Of a stretch of DNA of 64,000 nucleotides, positions 1 through 9,837 are shown piece by piece. The notes under the pieces are model-generated. The model was given only the letters and a program-made list of their open reading frames with translations, was not told where the DNA came from and did not search any database. The DNA lies in NCBI GenBank assembly GCA_963924555.1, contig OZ004597.1, positions 4,916,404 to 4,980,403 on the forward strand, in the 5' to 3' direction. The stretch comes from Crambe crambe (Eukaryota > Porifera > Demospongiae > Poecilosclerida > Crambeidae). Made by a program: the position numbers and the translations under genes. Numbering within the stretch: position 1 is the first letter of the stretch; every line of letters starts with the position of its first letter.

Positions 1-845
1 AGGGTAACTAAGTTGTTAGGAAGGGTAGTAGTATGCTGGAAATATGCTGATAAATGATCCAATATGGGTCTGACTTCTCATATCCCACTTCACCATACTT
101 CTTTTGCTTGGAAGAATCATTTAAACGGAGGATCCTTAAAAATCGGTCACGGGAGAGGATTGAAAAGAACTAAAACCTCATTTCTGCTCCAGTAGTCGCT
201 TACTACCATATAGACTTCAGGGCCCCCTTCTTAATAGGGATAATCTGGTTTTCAATATTTTTGATTCAAATCTCTCGCCTCCTGTGACTCTCTTATGAGA
301 GTGTGAGAGTCCACTTGTGCTTATCAGTAAACATTTCTCAACCTATAGTTTGTCTACAATTCTTCCTTGACCAGGACTCTGATTGTCTTTGGTGTATTAT
401 CAGTTGCTTGCTGTGGAACTGTCTTCCAAAGATGAACCAGAAAAGGTAGTTCCTCCACTAGGCAAAGCTTGGGCATGTACTGGTTGGTTTTTGACACTGC
501 TCCTCAGCCAAAGTAGAGCCTTGATTTTTCTCACAGGTAAGAAGGTTAGATCATTCACTTACATCAAAATTATCTATCAAGTTAAAACGATGTACGTTTT
601 CTTCTAGGAAGGCCTCCTCCATCGACATTTAAAATTTTTTTCTATTTCCGACAATTTGCAGTCTGGATAATATTCCAGATTGAATATGTGTTCTTCCTCC
701 ATCAGGCCAAGCATGGTGCTCTTTAAATAGAATATTAGTGGCACTCCCTCAGATCCCTCCCCTTAGTATCATAATAAATCAACATCTGATGGCAACAATT
801 TGCAAACATAATGTCTACTTAAACAGATGGGATGACTGCCCCATC
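1..845. other. No recognisable gene
   Basis: AT-rich DNA with stops in all frames. A short open stretch near 400-540 ends at a GT donor-like site but resembles nothing I know. The region may be an intron or upstream flank of the SCAF4/8-like gene at 6077; its CID and RRM exons are not visible here. Confidence 0.5.
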
Positions 846-2421
846 TAGCCTCGTCCCCCCAGGCCCTCTTTTTAGTTATGAATGTGGAGAGCCTGGTACG
901 CAAAGTCACGGGGGGATAGAACTGGGGTAGAACCGTCTTAATTGGGTGTGGGCAGTGCACGAGAGCATTATGACCATGCCCATGCATTTGGGCTACGGAC
1001 TGGAGCGACTACAGGATCAAAGGTGTTCAGAAGAACTCCTGCTGTTTCGCTACAACAAAAGACCAATTCACTATGGCTATATAACCATAGATATACTAGA
1101 CTACGTACACAGGATTGGAAACAGGGCATGCGCGCGTAGAATTTATAGACCATCCCTGTAGGTACCTGGCGAACAGAGAAATCTTACACAAAATAAGAAA
1201 GAGGGTGAAAGGCAAGGTATTTAGCGCAGCAATAATTATGATTATAAGTGAAAAGGCTCAATGACCTATAGCTGTAGTAGTTTATCGTGTCAGTTTAGTC
1301 TATTTACTGTTGCTATGGAAGAAAAACGTGGAAACAGGTGACTGAAAAGTTTTGTGGCACTCCTACTACTAAAATAGAAGTCTAGCTGCCTTACTTTTAG
1401 TATAAAATGAAAGATACTAGTTGACCATATGTACTCAAGTAGTTTTAATTTTGTGCAGGGCTGGAGATGGCATGCCATTTGCCATTGATGGTGTAAGAAG
1501 CCATTTCACTATGTTGTTGTTCTTATATGAGGAGATGAGATACCTTCTTGTATCAGGGGCAGGAAAGGATACACTGGGGCAGCTTTACTCTTCATCTTGA
1601 TTCCCCAAAACAAGTATATCACAACAAATCTCTCAATGAATCTCTCGATGAATTGGATGTTCAGCAGTGCACTATCAGTACTTGTTATTATCATTTTCTT
1701 ATTATAACATGAAAGGAAATATGTGTAAAGTGACAGTATTAGTTGCTACATTATAGTATCCTTCTTTACTATAGCTTTTCTTGACAGCCAGCCATGGGTA
1801 ATCTAAAGAAACAGTAACATTGACATGATCTTTTTACAGGCACCTTAAAAAAGTACATATGTACATATGAATGATCACTACCTAACAGATTAGTGGAAAA
1901 AAAGAGACTATACTTTTAACATCCAAGCTCCAGAGGTCCACAAAGTAGAACTACCATTGTTACTCACAATTATACCCTCTAACACTTGAGAAACCAGCCT
2001 TTTTAAGAACTATGCTTGTTTAGCACTATACTAGCCCACTCTTTGCATTCTTTAAACTTACCATTTGGCTATAGTTTAGCAGAAATTTGGCAAACTACTT
2101 CTTCTCCCCTGTTTGTTTGGGGCAATTTAGCACGAACAGCTGCCTACACGGATTGTCAGTATTGTCGTTATGGGCGCACGTGACCTGTTTCCAATCCTGT
2201 GTACGTAGTCTAGTATATCTATGATATAACCAAGGACTTACTAAAACTCGTGCCTGGCCGGGCCATGTGCTCATGTGGTCATAGCACCGATTCGTCATGG
2301 TGATGTATGTGCATTTCCTTGGACACACCCACGCTATGGGGTTTCTATGGTTTTGCGATATTTTTTGCGTACCAGGCCCTCCATGAGCATAATTATAAAG
2401 GAGGGCCTGGGGACGAGGCTA
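846..2421. mobile_element. Non-autonomous Mutator-like element with long TIRs
   Basis: The ends are inverted copies of each other: TAGCCTCGTCCCC..AGGCCCTC at 846 and its complement ending at 2421. Similarity continues inward for about 290 bp; for example 1076-1130 matches the complement of 2181-2240, including the shared stretch ACTACGTACACAGGATTGG. The flanks TGCCCCATC (837-845) and TGCCCATCT (2422-2430) look like a 9-bp target duplication with one indel. No transposase ORF lies inside. The same terminal sequence recurs at 32646-32678 and, as one end only, near 12863-12883, so this is a family. Long TIRs plus 9-bp duplications suggest Mutator-like, which is inference. Confidence 0.6.
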
Positions 2422-2779
2422 TGCCCATCTTTGTGCAAGCAATAAATTAACCTTTGACCTATGCTCTATTTGGAAGTATGTAGATATCTATAGCCCTGGT
2501 TCTAACCCGGATTCGACCCGGATTCGCTTCGCGTGTGAACGTCGACCCGGATTTGTTTCACGTGTGAACAGTACCAAGCCGGATTCCAATCCGGGTAGCC
2601 CAACCCACGTTAATTAGGTGGATTGGTATCCAGATTGAATCTCAACTGGGTTGGGCGTGCGTGTAAACTCAGCTTATGACTTATATAAATGAAAAGCACT
2701 GAAGTGCTAACCCTCATAAGGCACTATAGTTCAAAAATCTGCTGTTACACAGCGCTAATACGAGTGCATACAGTAGATA
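2422..2779. other. Intergenic or intronic DNA with short direct repeats
   Basis: No gene seen. Around 2505-2600 the motif ACCCGGATTYG followed by CGTGTGAAC occurs as diverged direct repeats, with an inverted version near 2590-2640 (GGATTCCAATCCGGG). This could be a remnant of a small inverted-repeat element. Confidence 0.35.
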
Positions 2780-2800
2780 CCGTAATCGTATAAATTTTCG
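2780..2800 (+). repeat. Left terminal inverted repeat of the pogo-type element
   Basis: This 21-bp end matches the complement of 5510-5530 at 20 of 21 positions and abuts a TA dinucleotide at 2778-2779. Confidence 0.85.
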
Positions 2801-2968
2801 GAGGTTTAAAATTTCGTGATTTCCGAGTTCTTCCTATAATAAAAAATTTCTGCAGGTCTAATTTTCGTTTAAAGCGCATGGAAAATATACGCATGCGCAT
2901 ATAATTGTCAGCTGTATGCATGCTTTGGCCGAGTGACATGATGGCTAGCTACTTTCTCGTTCAACTCC

Positions 2969-3952
2969 ATGATTCGTGGCTACCATATCTACAGAGAAAT
3001 CTGGACTGCCACGGAAGGCGAGACCCTTCGTTGTAGAAGAGAGACAGGTAATGGCCATGATCCCTTCGCTGTTGCAGTAATGAAGCACGATACTATCGTC
3101 GGTCATATACCACGGACTATTTCTGCTGTTTGTTCCTTGTTTTTGCGAAGACACGGTAGTATAACCTGCCAGGTTAATGGAAGCAGAAGATTCTCAAGTG
3201 ACTTACCTCAAGGTGGACTTGAAATACCATGTCTACTAATATTTTCTGGGGCATGTGATCTTGTCACGAAGGTCCAGAAGCTGATTTTTGACATCATCAA
3301 GAATGAAAAAAATAAAGAAGAAAAAAGTAAAGAGGAAGATTCTGGTTCCCCACCTCAAAAAAGGAAGAAAATAAATGATGAACATAAACAAATGGACAAA
3401 GATAAGAGTGAACACACATGGGTACGTTTGGATGGCATTAGTTTAAAATATTCTGACAAAAAGGCAATACTGGAAGGCCATGAGCTTCATGATTTGCATA
3501 TAGATATCTGCCAAAAATTGCTAAAGTATCAGTATCCTGGTTTGAAAGGATTATTTTCCACATTGAAGCCTTTTCATGGTCATGAAGCTTGGGTTGATTG
3601 CTACATTCAACTTTACCACTCCCGTGGCAATCACTGGATAACACTAAGTACAGTCGGATGTAAAAAAGGAGAAATCAACATTTATGATTCTCTGTATGAT
3701 AACATTGATGAAGTAACAGGCTGTGAAGTAGAAAGTGTGTTTCCTGGTATCAAGTGTGTATTGCAACCTGTTCAGAAGCAACGTGGTATAAAAGATTGTG
3801 GTTTATTTGCTTTGGCCTATGCTACACATCTTGCTACAGGAAAAGACCCAAAGAAACTGCTTCATATTAAATTTGATCAAGAAAAACTTCGTTTTCATTT
3901 GATATCTTGCTTTGAACAGAAAAAAATTATTGAATTTCCATGCATATTATAA
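2969..3952 (+). CDS. HIRAN domain plus Ulp1/SENP-like cysteine protease, transposon cargo
   Basis: A 327-residue intact ORF. Residues 1-80 resemble a HIRAN domain, a nucleic-acid-binding fold found in HLTF: a conserved (R)ETGNGHDPFAVAV stretch, then GHIPR and a run ending FLRRHGSITC. A charged, lysine/glutamate-rich linker with a basic KKRKK-type patch follows at about 105-145. The C-terminal half is a C48 (Ulp1/SENP) protease core with His222 (NHW), Asp240 (YDS), Gln271 and Cys277 (DCGLFALAYA), so the catalytic set is complete. The family removes SUMO, NEDD8 or ubiquitin-like modifiers. ATG 2969 is the first in-frame ATG after the left TIR. The gene is convergent with the transposase and inside the same TIRs, so I infer it is cargo. 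Its substrate is unknown. Confidence 0.8.
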   Translation: MIRGYHIYREIWTATEGETLRCRRETGNGHDPFAVAVMKHDTIVGHIPRTISAVCSLFLRRHGSITCQVNGSRRFSSDLPQGGLEIPCLLIFSGACDLVTKVQKLIFDIIKNEKNKEEKSKEEDSGSPPQKRKKINDEHKQMDKDKSEHTWVRLDGISLKYSDKKAILEGHELHDLHIDICQKLLKYQYPGLKGLFSTLKPFHGHEAWVDCYIQLYHSRGNHWITLSTVGCKKGEINIYDSLYDNIDEVTGCEVESVFPGIKCVLQPVQKQRGIKDCGLFALAYATHLATGKDPKKLLHIKFDQEKLRFHLISCFEQKKIIEFPCIL

Positions 3953-3996
3953 TTCGTGATTTTAAAAAAATAATAATTACAATAGCAACAATAAAA

Positions 3997-5359
3997 CTAA
4001 GTGGTATGCAAGATCTCAGTGATACCAGCTGCATGAAAACCATTAATAATTATACTCTGGTGGGATGAAAAATAATGATACAATTCAGTGATCCATTTTG
4101 CTGCCAATGGTTTCATAATACTTAAACGTAGATCTACAGCTTCTTTTTTATCTTCCAACTGTTTACAGATGATCTTTCCATACCATTCTTGGAACCGTGA
4201 TCGCATAAAATCCTTTGCAGGCTTGTTGACGCTTAAGTCCAATGGTTGTAGCTGATCAGTGCAGTTAGCTGGAATCAATACATAATAAATATTGTTATCA
4301 TCTAGCAACTTGAAAACTTCTTCAGTACATTGTCCTTTGAAAGCACCAAGGCTGAATGATTACTGCTAAGCTTGAGTTCCTTCCTTTTTTCTGTGACATA
4401 TGGCACTATGATCTTCTTGATGTAGTCTATCATGGTAACCTCTGAGGACCAGTGATTTGCAGTATGTGTAATATGCCAATCAGAAGGAAAAGCAAAAGTA
4501 GGTAAGCATCTTTGAGTAGTACCCTTATAAATGGCAAAAAGGTACCTGACATGGAGCATGCAAAAACGGCTGTTATCTGACGTTTATCATCAGCAGCAGA
4601 TATCTTTACACGTTTACAGCCTCTTTTCTCCATGGTCCAGGATGATGATGGCACAATTTTCATTGCAGTTTGATCCCAGTTAAGAATTAAATCTTCAGGA
4701 ATGTCTTCCATTACAACGACTGATCTTATGTCATTTAAGAATAACTTTTGGACATCAGCAAAATTTTCAGGGGAAACTTTTGTACTAGAACTTGCTCTTC
4801 TTTTGGAATACCCCATTCTTCGTAAAACACTTTTTGCCCATTCCCTAGAGAGTTTAATATTTTCTGAAGCACAATAATATCCTGGGGAATCATTTTTGCT
4901 CTTCATAATCAGCCCTCTCCCTATACCAATCACAACAGTTGTTCCAATGGGAGTACCTCTGCTGCGCATTCCCACAATTATATCTCTCAAACTCTGATCC
5001 ATTTTCTCACCCAAAATCGGAGGCCTTCCTCTTTTCTTTGCTGGTAAACTACGTACAGTTATAGCTTCACCAATTTTGGCACTTTTACATTTGGTTTTTA
5101 GCTCATTTTCATACGCTCTTTTCCAATCTCTAACACTAGCTTCTCTTACTTTCTTCTCTTTGAAATGTATCAGAGCTTTTGGCACCCCATTCTCGCTAGC
5201 ATACTTCGCAATAACAGCCTTTTCTTCCTGCGATAACCTTGTGTATACTCCTCTCTTCTTCCCTTTTTCTTGAATTTTCTTCACTTCTTGCTCAACTTCT
5301 TTTCCAAATAGTAATTGAGCAGGGCCATCACAAGTCTTGAAGTACTTATAAAGAGCCAT
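3997..5359 (-). pseudogene. Pogo/DDE_1 transposase, frameshifted and missing a catalytic Asp
   Basis: It reads from ATG 5359 (an upstream ATG at 5407 is open but lacks similarity). The N-terminal half has a helix-turn-helix/CENP-B-like DNA-binding region (about residues 45-95) and a KKRGRPP hook. The DDE_1 core starts with Asp in LILNWDQTAMK. The frame is broken near 4540, and again near 4330, where ALV runs straight into FKGQ. The IFD-type segment that carries the second catalytic Asp in relatives is absent. The third acidic residue remains in the QLQPLDLSVNK motif. The C-terminus stops at 3997. The product would be inactive. Pogo-family membership agrees with the TA duplication. Confidence 0.8.
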
Positions 5360-5509
5360 TATTCTAGCTGCCAGTCCAGCTGCTATGCGTGGCGATCGCG
5401 CACACACGCATGCGCACTGTCGTCATATATGACGTCATAGTACTAAGACTTCGTTTTTTATTTTCGAGGATTCCGATCGACTACGAAAAAAACGAAAATA
5501 AAACCCCAT

Positions 5510-5530
5510 CGAAAATTTATACTATTACGG
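5510..5530 (-). repeat. Right terminal inverted repeat of the pogo-type element
   Basis: Complement of the left 21-bp end with one mismatch, followed by TA at 5531-5532. Confidence 0.85.
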
Positions 5531-5606
5531 TATCAGTATAATTGTGAACAGGAAGCATTGAATAAACAATTGATAAGAAGCATACAGTCCATATTCTCAA
5601 CCAAGT

Positions 5607-5862
5607 TTGTGCTTGTGCTAAGTACTGTAACCTTTGCGCTTGTGCCTAGAACCTTTGTGCTTATGCTGAGTACTATAACGTTTGCGCTTGTGCCGAGTAC
5701 TATAATCTTTGCGCTTGTGCCGAGAACCTTTGTGCTTATGCTGAGTACTATAACGTTTGCGCTTGTGCCGAGTACTATAACCTTTGCGCTTGTGCTGAGT
5801 ACTGTAACCTTTGCGCTTATGCCGAGTACTATAACCTTTGTGCTTGTGCTGAGTACTCATGT
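5607..5862. repeat. 27-bp minisatellite, about nine to ten units, with 21-bp variants
   Basis: The unit is GCGCTTGTGCCGAGTACTATAACCTTT (27 bp, quoted in parts: GCGCTTGTGCC, GAGTACTATAACCTTT). Some units lose six bases and read GAGAACCTTT, giving 21 bp. All unit lengths are multiples of three, so both strands stay open. The minus strand encodes a 9-residue basic repeat (KGYSTRHKR-like) behind an ATG at 5923, and the plus strand a hydrophobic repeat. It lies upstream of the SCAF4/8-like exon, probably in an intron. I see no splice or coding evidence that it is translated. Confidence 0.8.
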
Positions 5863-6076
5863 GCTGAGGGTTAATAAATACACGGGCACTACTGCATTTT
5901 GTTAATGCTGGCCTCATCTCCATGACAACAAGTTAATATGAAAAACATGCCTATTTCCAATTGATATTATTGCTTTGCAATCCTGTAAAAATATCTTCTA
6001 CATATCTATAGTTGAAGCTGTTCACCAACTTATTGCTTGTATACAGATATGATACATATTTTATTCTTCATTTCAG

Positions 6077-9000
6077 CTTGCATGGGCCCCAGGTCGTGGG
6101 GTGAAGGGATCTAGTCACCGCTCTTACTGGAATCTAGATGAAGGCGTGTCATTCATACCATGGGACAAAGTCAAGACTCAGCAAGAGCTGATTGAGCTAG
6201 CTGACGGAGGGTGGATTGATCCCACTACCTGCCCTGAGGGTATGAGCCCACCTGTACTTCAGCAAGGTCTGTATTTAAATTAATAGAGTTTTAAAAAAAC
6301 AAAAAAAAAAAAAAGAGAACCCATCCCACCATGTCTGTGTGTGTGTGTTGACCATTTCCCTAGTTAAGAGTACATGTATGTATGTATGATTGTATGATAA
6401 TGTACTTGTGGAATCTTAGTCAAGCTCTTATTTTGAAACCATGAAGCATAAATAATTGCTTGGAAAACATATTTTTTAGTTGATTACTATCAAAGAATGT
6501 GATCATAGATAAGAAATAATAGAGGTTCAACTTTGAAGTCTCTTTTCTTGAATAATGCGGCTAAGGTCTAACCCTTCACAGCCTTTCATCACTTAGCATG
6601 TACATTATGCACTACTTATACTGTACCTGCAGATGCTGAAGCAAGTGAAGTGCCATCTCTACCTCCAGGTCCACCTCCAGTTTCCATGCCCCCTATACCT
6701 GGTCCTCTCGCTGGACCCATGCCCCCTCCCATGAGGACGGCAATGCCCCACCCTTCCAACCCCATAGGACACCCTCCGCCGGGTCATATGGGGCCGATCC
6801 CCCCTGGTCACATGAGTGCCATGCCTCGGCCGGGCATGGTACCTCCTGGATCTGGACCCCGTGGTCCAATTGGCCCACCTCCACCCATGCCACAATCTGC
6901 CCCCCGCAATTACCTTGGTCCTCAAGGACCAATGATGCCTCCCCACCATGACTTCATGCCCCCTGGCCCCCATCACATGACTCCACCTCCTAGGCATGGT
7001 CCTCATCCTAGGTTCAACCGTCCTCCAATGGACTACTTGCCTCCCCAGCCAGGACAGATGAATATGCCACCTAGGTCAGGACAAATGAACATGCCACCTA
7101 GGTCAGCACAAATGAACATGCCACCTAGGTCAGGACAAATGATGCATCCTGGTCGTATGCCGTATCCTGCTCCAGGAGGTCCGCATCCACCACAGTCTGG
7201 TTTTATACCGCCAATGGGACCAGGGGGCCACGGAGGACATCCTCAACCACATGATCGCTTCATTCCACCAACAAGCCAGATGTCTCCAGGCTTTAACCAG
7301 GTGTCTGGTGCTGGATACCCAGGCCCGGGACCATCACGTTCAGGACCACAACCAGTACCCGAGCATGTGCCTTCACTTGCAGATAAAACTTCACATTATG
7401 AACCTGATATGTTATTGGAGACTGTTGATAACTTCAATCCACCATCAAGTGAAGTATCCACTTCAGAATTACAGTCTGAAGAAACTCATTCTAATGCAGT
7501 ACCATCTTCAAGTCACAATCCAGAAATGCTGCCTCAAAAATTTGAAGCTGTTGCTGAAAATGTCCCTGACCAGGTTGCAGATGAAAGCCATAGCATCATG
7601 AAAGATGATGACAATATGAGCATTGATGAAGATGATGATACTGGTGAAGAGAGTGCAGTTGTACCAGGCCCAGCAAGTTTTCAGGAACCAGTAACCCTAC
7701 AGAATGAGGCTGGCAGTAGTGAAGATCATAGTGAATCACAATACTTAGACAGTCTTCCATCTGCAACTCATCCTGATCATCCTGATCATCCTGATAATAA
7801 GTCAGACACTATTGATTCTTCTGCATCTATCAATCCTGGTTAGTTTTAATTTTTGTTTTCAAAGATATACTTCTGTACATGTCTTCATAATTATGTATGA
7901 TTTGTGAGTGTCCAATGCTATAAACTTCCAACAACAACAATAACAATAACAACAACAATAACAACAATGACAACAACAAAAATAAAGAATTTAGATGGCC
8001 AGGTCTATAAAACTATTGCAAAAAAGTTATCATACAAGAATGAAGGAGTCACATGATCTTTTGGCATGATCTATCTTCTGTGAGCCTTTTAAAGCTTCCC
8101 TTCTGCTTCTCTCTGTCTCTGTACAGGAGTGCATGGGTTATGATGGGTATTGTGAGTAAGCACTTATCTCTGAGTATAATGTTTGCCACTTTCTCAGTGA
8201 TGACAGTACGAGCATGATAATTGATCTTGTGCTGTTTTCTATGTCAGTATAGTTCAAAGATATACAGTGAAACCTTTGAATTTATTCTGTCCATTATAAA
8301 TATAAGCACAATTTTTTTGGTGCATTGAAACAGTGATCACTACCGTTCTACAGTTGGTGGTATATATATTCTATTATCCCCACAGTGTCTTCTACTACTA
8401 CCAACACCACATCTAACCCCTCGGGTGATCCCTATTCTGAATGGGCTAATGCTAATTACATGTGGGCCCCCACTGAACAGCCTCATCCATCCCCTCCACC
8501 TCCTGAACAGCCCGACTCAATGGAAACTGATGCTAACCCCATTGTTTCAACTGATGCATCTCCAGACTGGCCTAGGCCTATAAGTCCTATAAATAATATG
8601 GGTCTATCTGAGCAATCTGTTCCGAGTGACGAATGGCATCTTCCTCCACACTTGATTCAAGGCGACTCACCTCCTGAACAAAGTGATATGACCCCCCCTG
8701 AGCAGTCTGTTCCAAGTGATCAGTGGCATGATTCAAGCCCTCCTCCACAGTCAATTCAAATTGAATCATCTCCTGAACAAAGTGATATGACCCAGTCTGT
8801 TCCGAGGCATGATTCAAGCCCTCTAGAGTCAATTCAAAATGATTTGCCTTCTGAAGAAAATGATGCTAACCCTCTTGCACAGGCTGTTCCATGTGACTGG
8901 TCTGATTCTGATTCAAGTCCTCCTCCACAGCCCATTCCATGCAACTTGCCTTCAGATGTTGAGCAAGCCGTTCCAACTTGTGACATACCTACAGACCGTG

Positions 9001-9473
9001 ACTGGCATGGCTCAAGTCCTCTCATTCCTAGAGAACAACCTGATTTAAGCCCTCCTGTACAGGTCACTCCATGTGATATATATCCTGAACAGTCTGATTC
9101 AAGCCTTCCCATTCAAGTTATTCCAAGTGGTCTGCCAAATTCAGGCCCTCCTGTGCAAGATATTCAAAGTAACTTACCGTCTGACCAGCCTGATTCAACT
9201 CCTCCTCCGGAGTTACCTCCTGAACAAATTGATTCGAATCTTCAGCCACAGTTAATTCTTCCTGGACACTGTGATGATGCAAGTCCCCCTATCCAGACAA
9301 TTCCAAATGAAGTGCCTCTTGAACAGGCTGATATAACACTGGATGTTTCAGATGACCCAGAGAAGTTTGGATCTGGAGAATCTAATGGTGATTTCAGTCA
9401 TACATTAACTTCCATAGATGAGTGCACTTCAGCTGGTGATGAAGAATTAGCCTCAGCTATCCCAGAAGCGTAA
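6077..9473 (+). CDS. SCAF4/SCAF8-like RNA polymerase II CTD-associated factor, C-terminal exons
   Basis: Three exons joined in phase: 6077-6266, 6633-7838 and 8386-9473 (stop TAA). The first exon encodes LAWAPGRGVKG then YWNLDEGVSFIPWDKVK and an acidic DGGWIDPTT segment. This matches the conserved block after the RRM in vertebrate SCAF4 and SCAF8, which bind the phosphorylated CTD of RNA polymerase II and prevent premature polyadenylation. The second exon is rich in Pro/Met/Gly, as in the family, with a local triplicated MNMPPRSGQ repeat near 7060-7140 and then an acidic stretch. The last exon is Ser/Pro/Gln/Asp-rich and low complexity. The N-terminal CID and RRM exons lie outside the window or before the inserted transposons. 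Paralogue choice (SCAF4 or SCAF8) is not resolvable. Confidence 0.8.
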
Positions 9474-9477
9474 TAAA
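9472..9477 (+). promoter_or_regulatory. Poly(A) signal overlapping the SCAF4/8-like stop codon
   Basis: AATAAA starts inside the stop codon (TAATAAAC). It is the nearest canonical signal, and the next gene starts only about 360 bp downstream. Confidence 0.45.
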
Positions 9478-9837
9478 CGATTATTATATATACTTTGTTA
9501 TAATTATAAAAATAATGCTTGCAATGACAGATTGTTTGTTCCACTAAAAAATATTGTAACTAAGGGAAAAAATAATAATTGTCGATTGAGCACCAGCTAA
9601 TAGTTATTTTTTCACACTCCACCATGTATCTTTTATAGTGGAATCATGGCCATTATGAAATACCAGCATCTACTATCTATTTATCCTAGCCAGTTGGATA
9701 GCATGATAAAAAATGGTAGTTATGTCTAGACTCTCAGATTACACATAGTACTACAGTTGGATAGCTAGCTGCAGGAGATCGAGACCAGCAAGGTTCAAAG
9801 TTCGAGATTGGCGCATGCGCAAACATACGGCTGCGCC

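Larger units (their letters stand above)
2780..5530. mobile_element. Pogo-type (Tc1/mariner superfamily) DNA transposon carrying two genes
   Basis: Both ends carry the same 21-bp terminal inverted repeat with one mismatch: CCGTAATCGTATAAATTTTCG at 2780-2800, and the complement of CCGTAATAGTATAAATTTTCG at 5510-5530. Each is flanked by TA (2778-2779, 5531-5532), the duplication expected for Tc1/mariner/pogo insertion. Inside are two convergent genes: a HIRAN-Ulp1-like protease on the plus strand (2969-3952) and a broken DDE_1 transposase on the minus strand (5359-3997). Their stops are 45 bp apart. The element sits 5' of exon 6077 of the SCAF4/8-like gene, probably in an intron. It cannot move by itself because its transposase is damaged. 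Confidence 0.85.

Noticed and set aside
383-607. Short plus-strand frame with a GT donor-like end
   Set aside because: No acceptor-supported start and no recognisable similarity to SCAF4/8 CID or RRM; left as unassigned.
6650-7006. Minus-strand frames opposite the Pro-rich SCAF4/8-like exon (His/Arg-rich)
   Set aside because: Shadow of a proline-codon-rich plus-strand exon; no start, splice or similarity support.
8587-9112. Minus-strand frames opposite the Ser/Pro/Gln-rich last exon of the SCAF4/8-like gene
   Set aside because: Antisense of low-complexity coding sequence.
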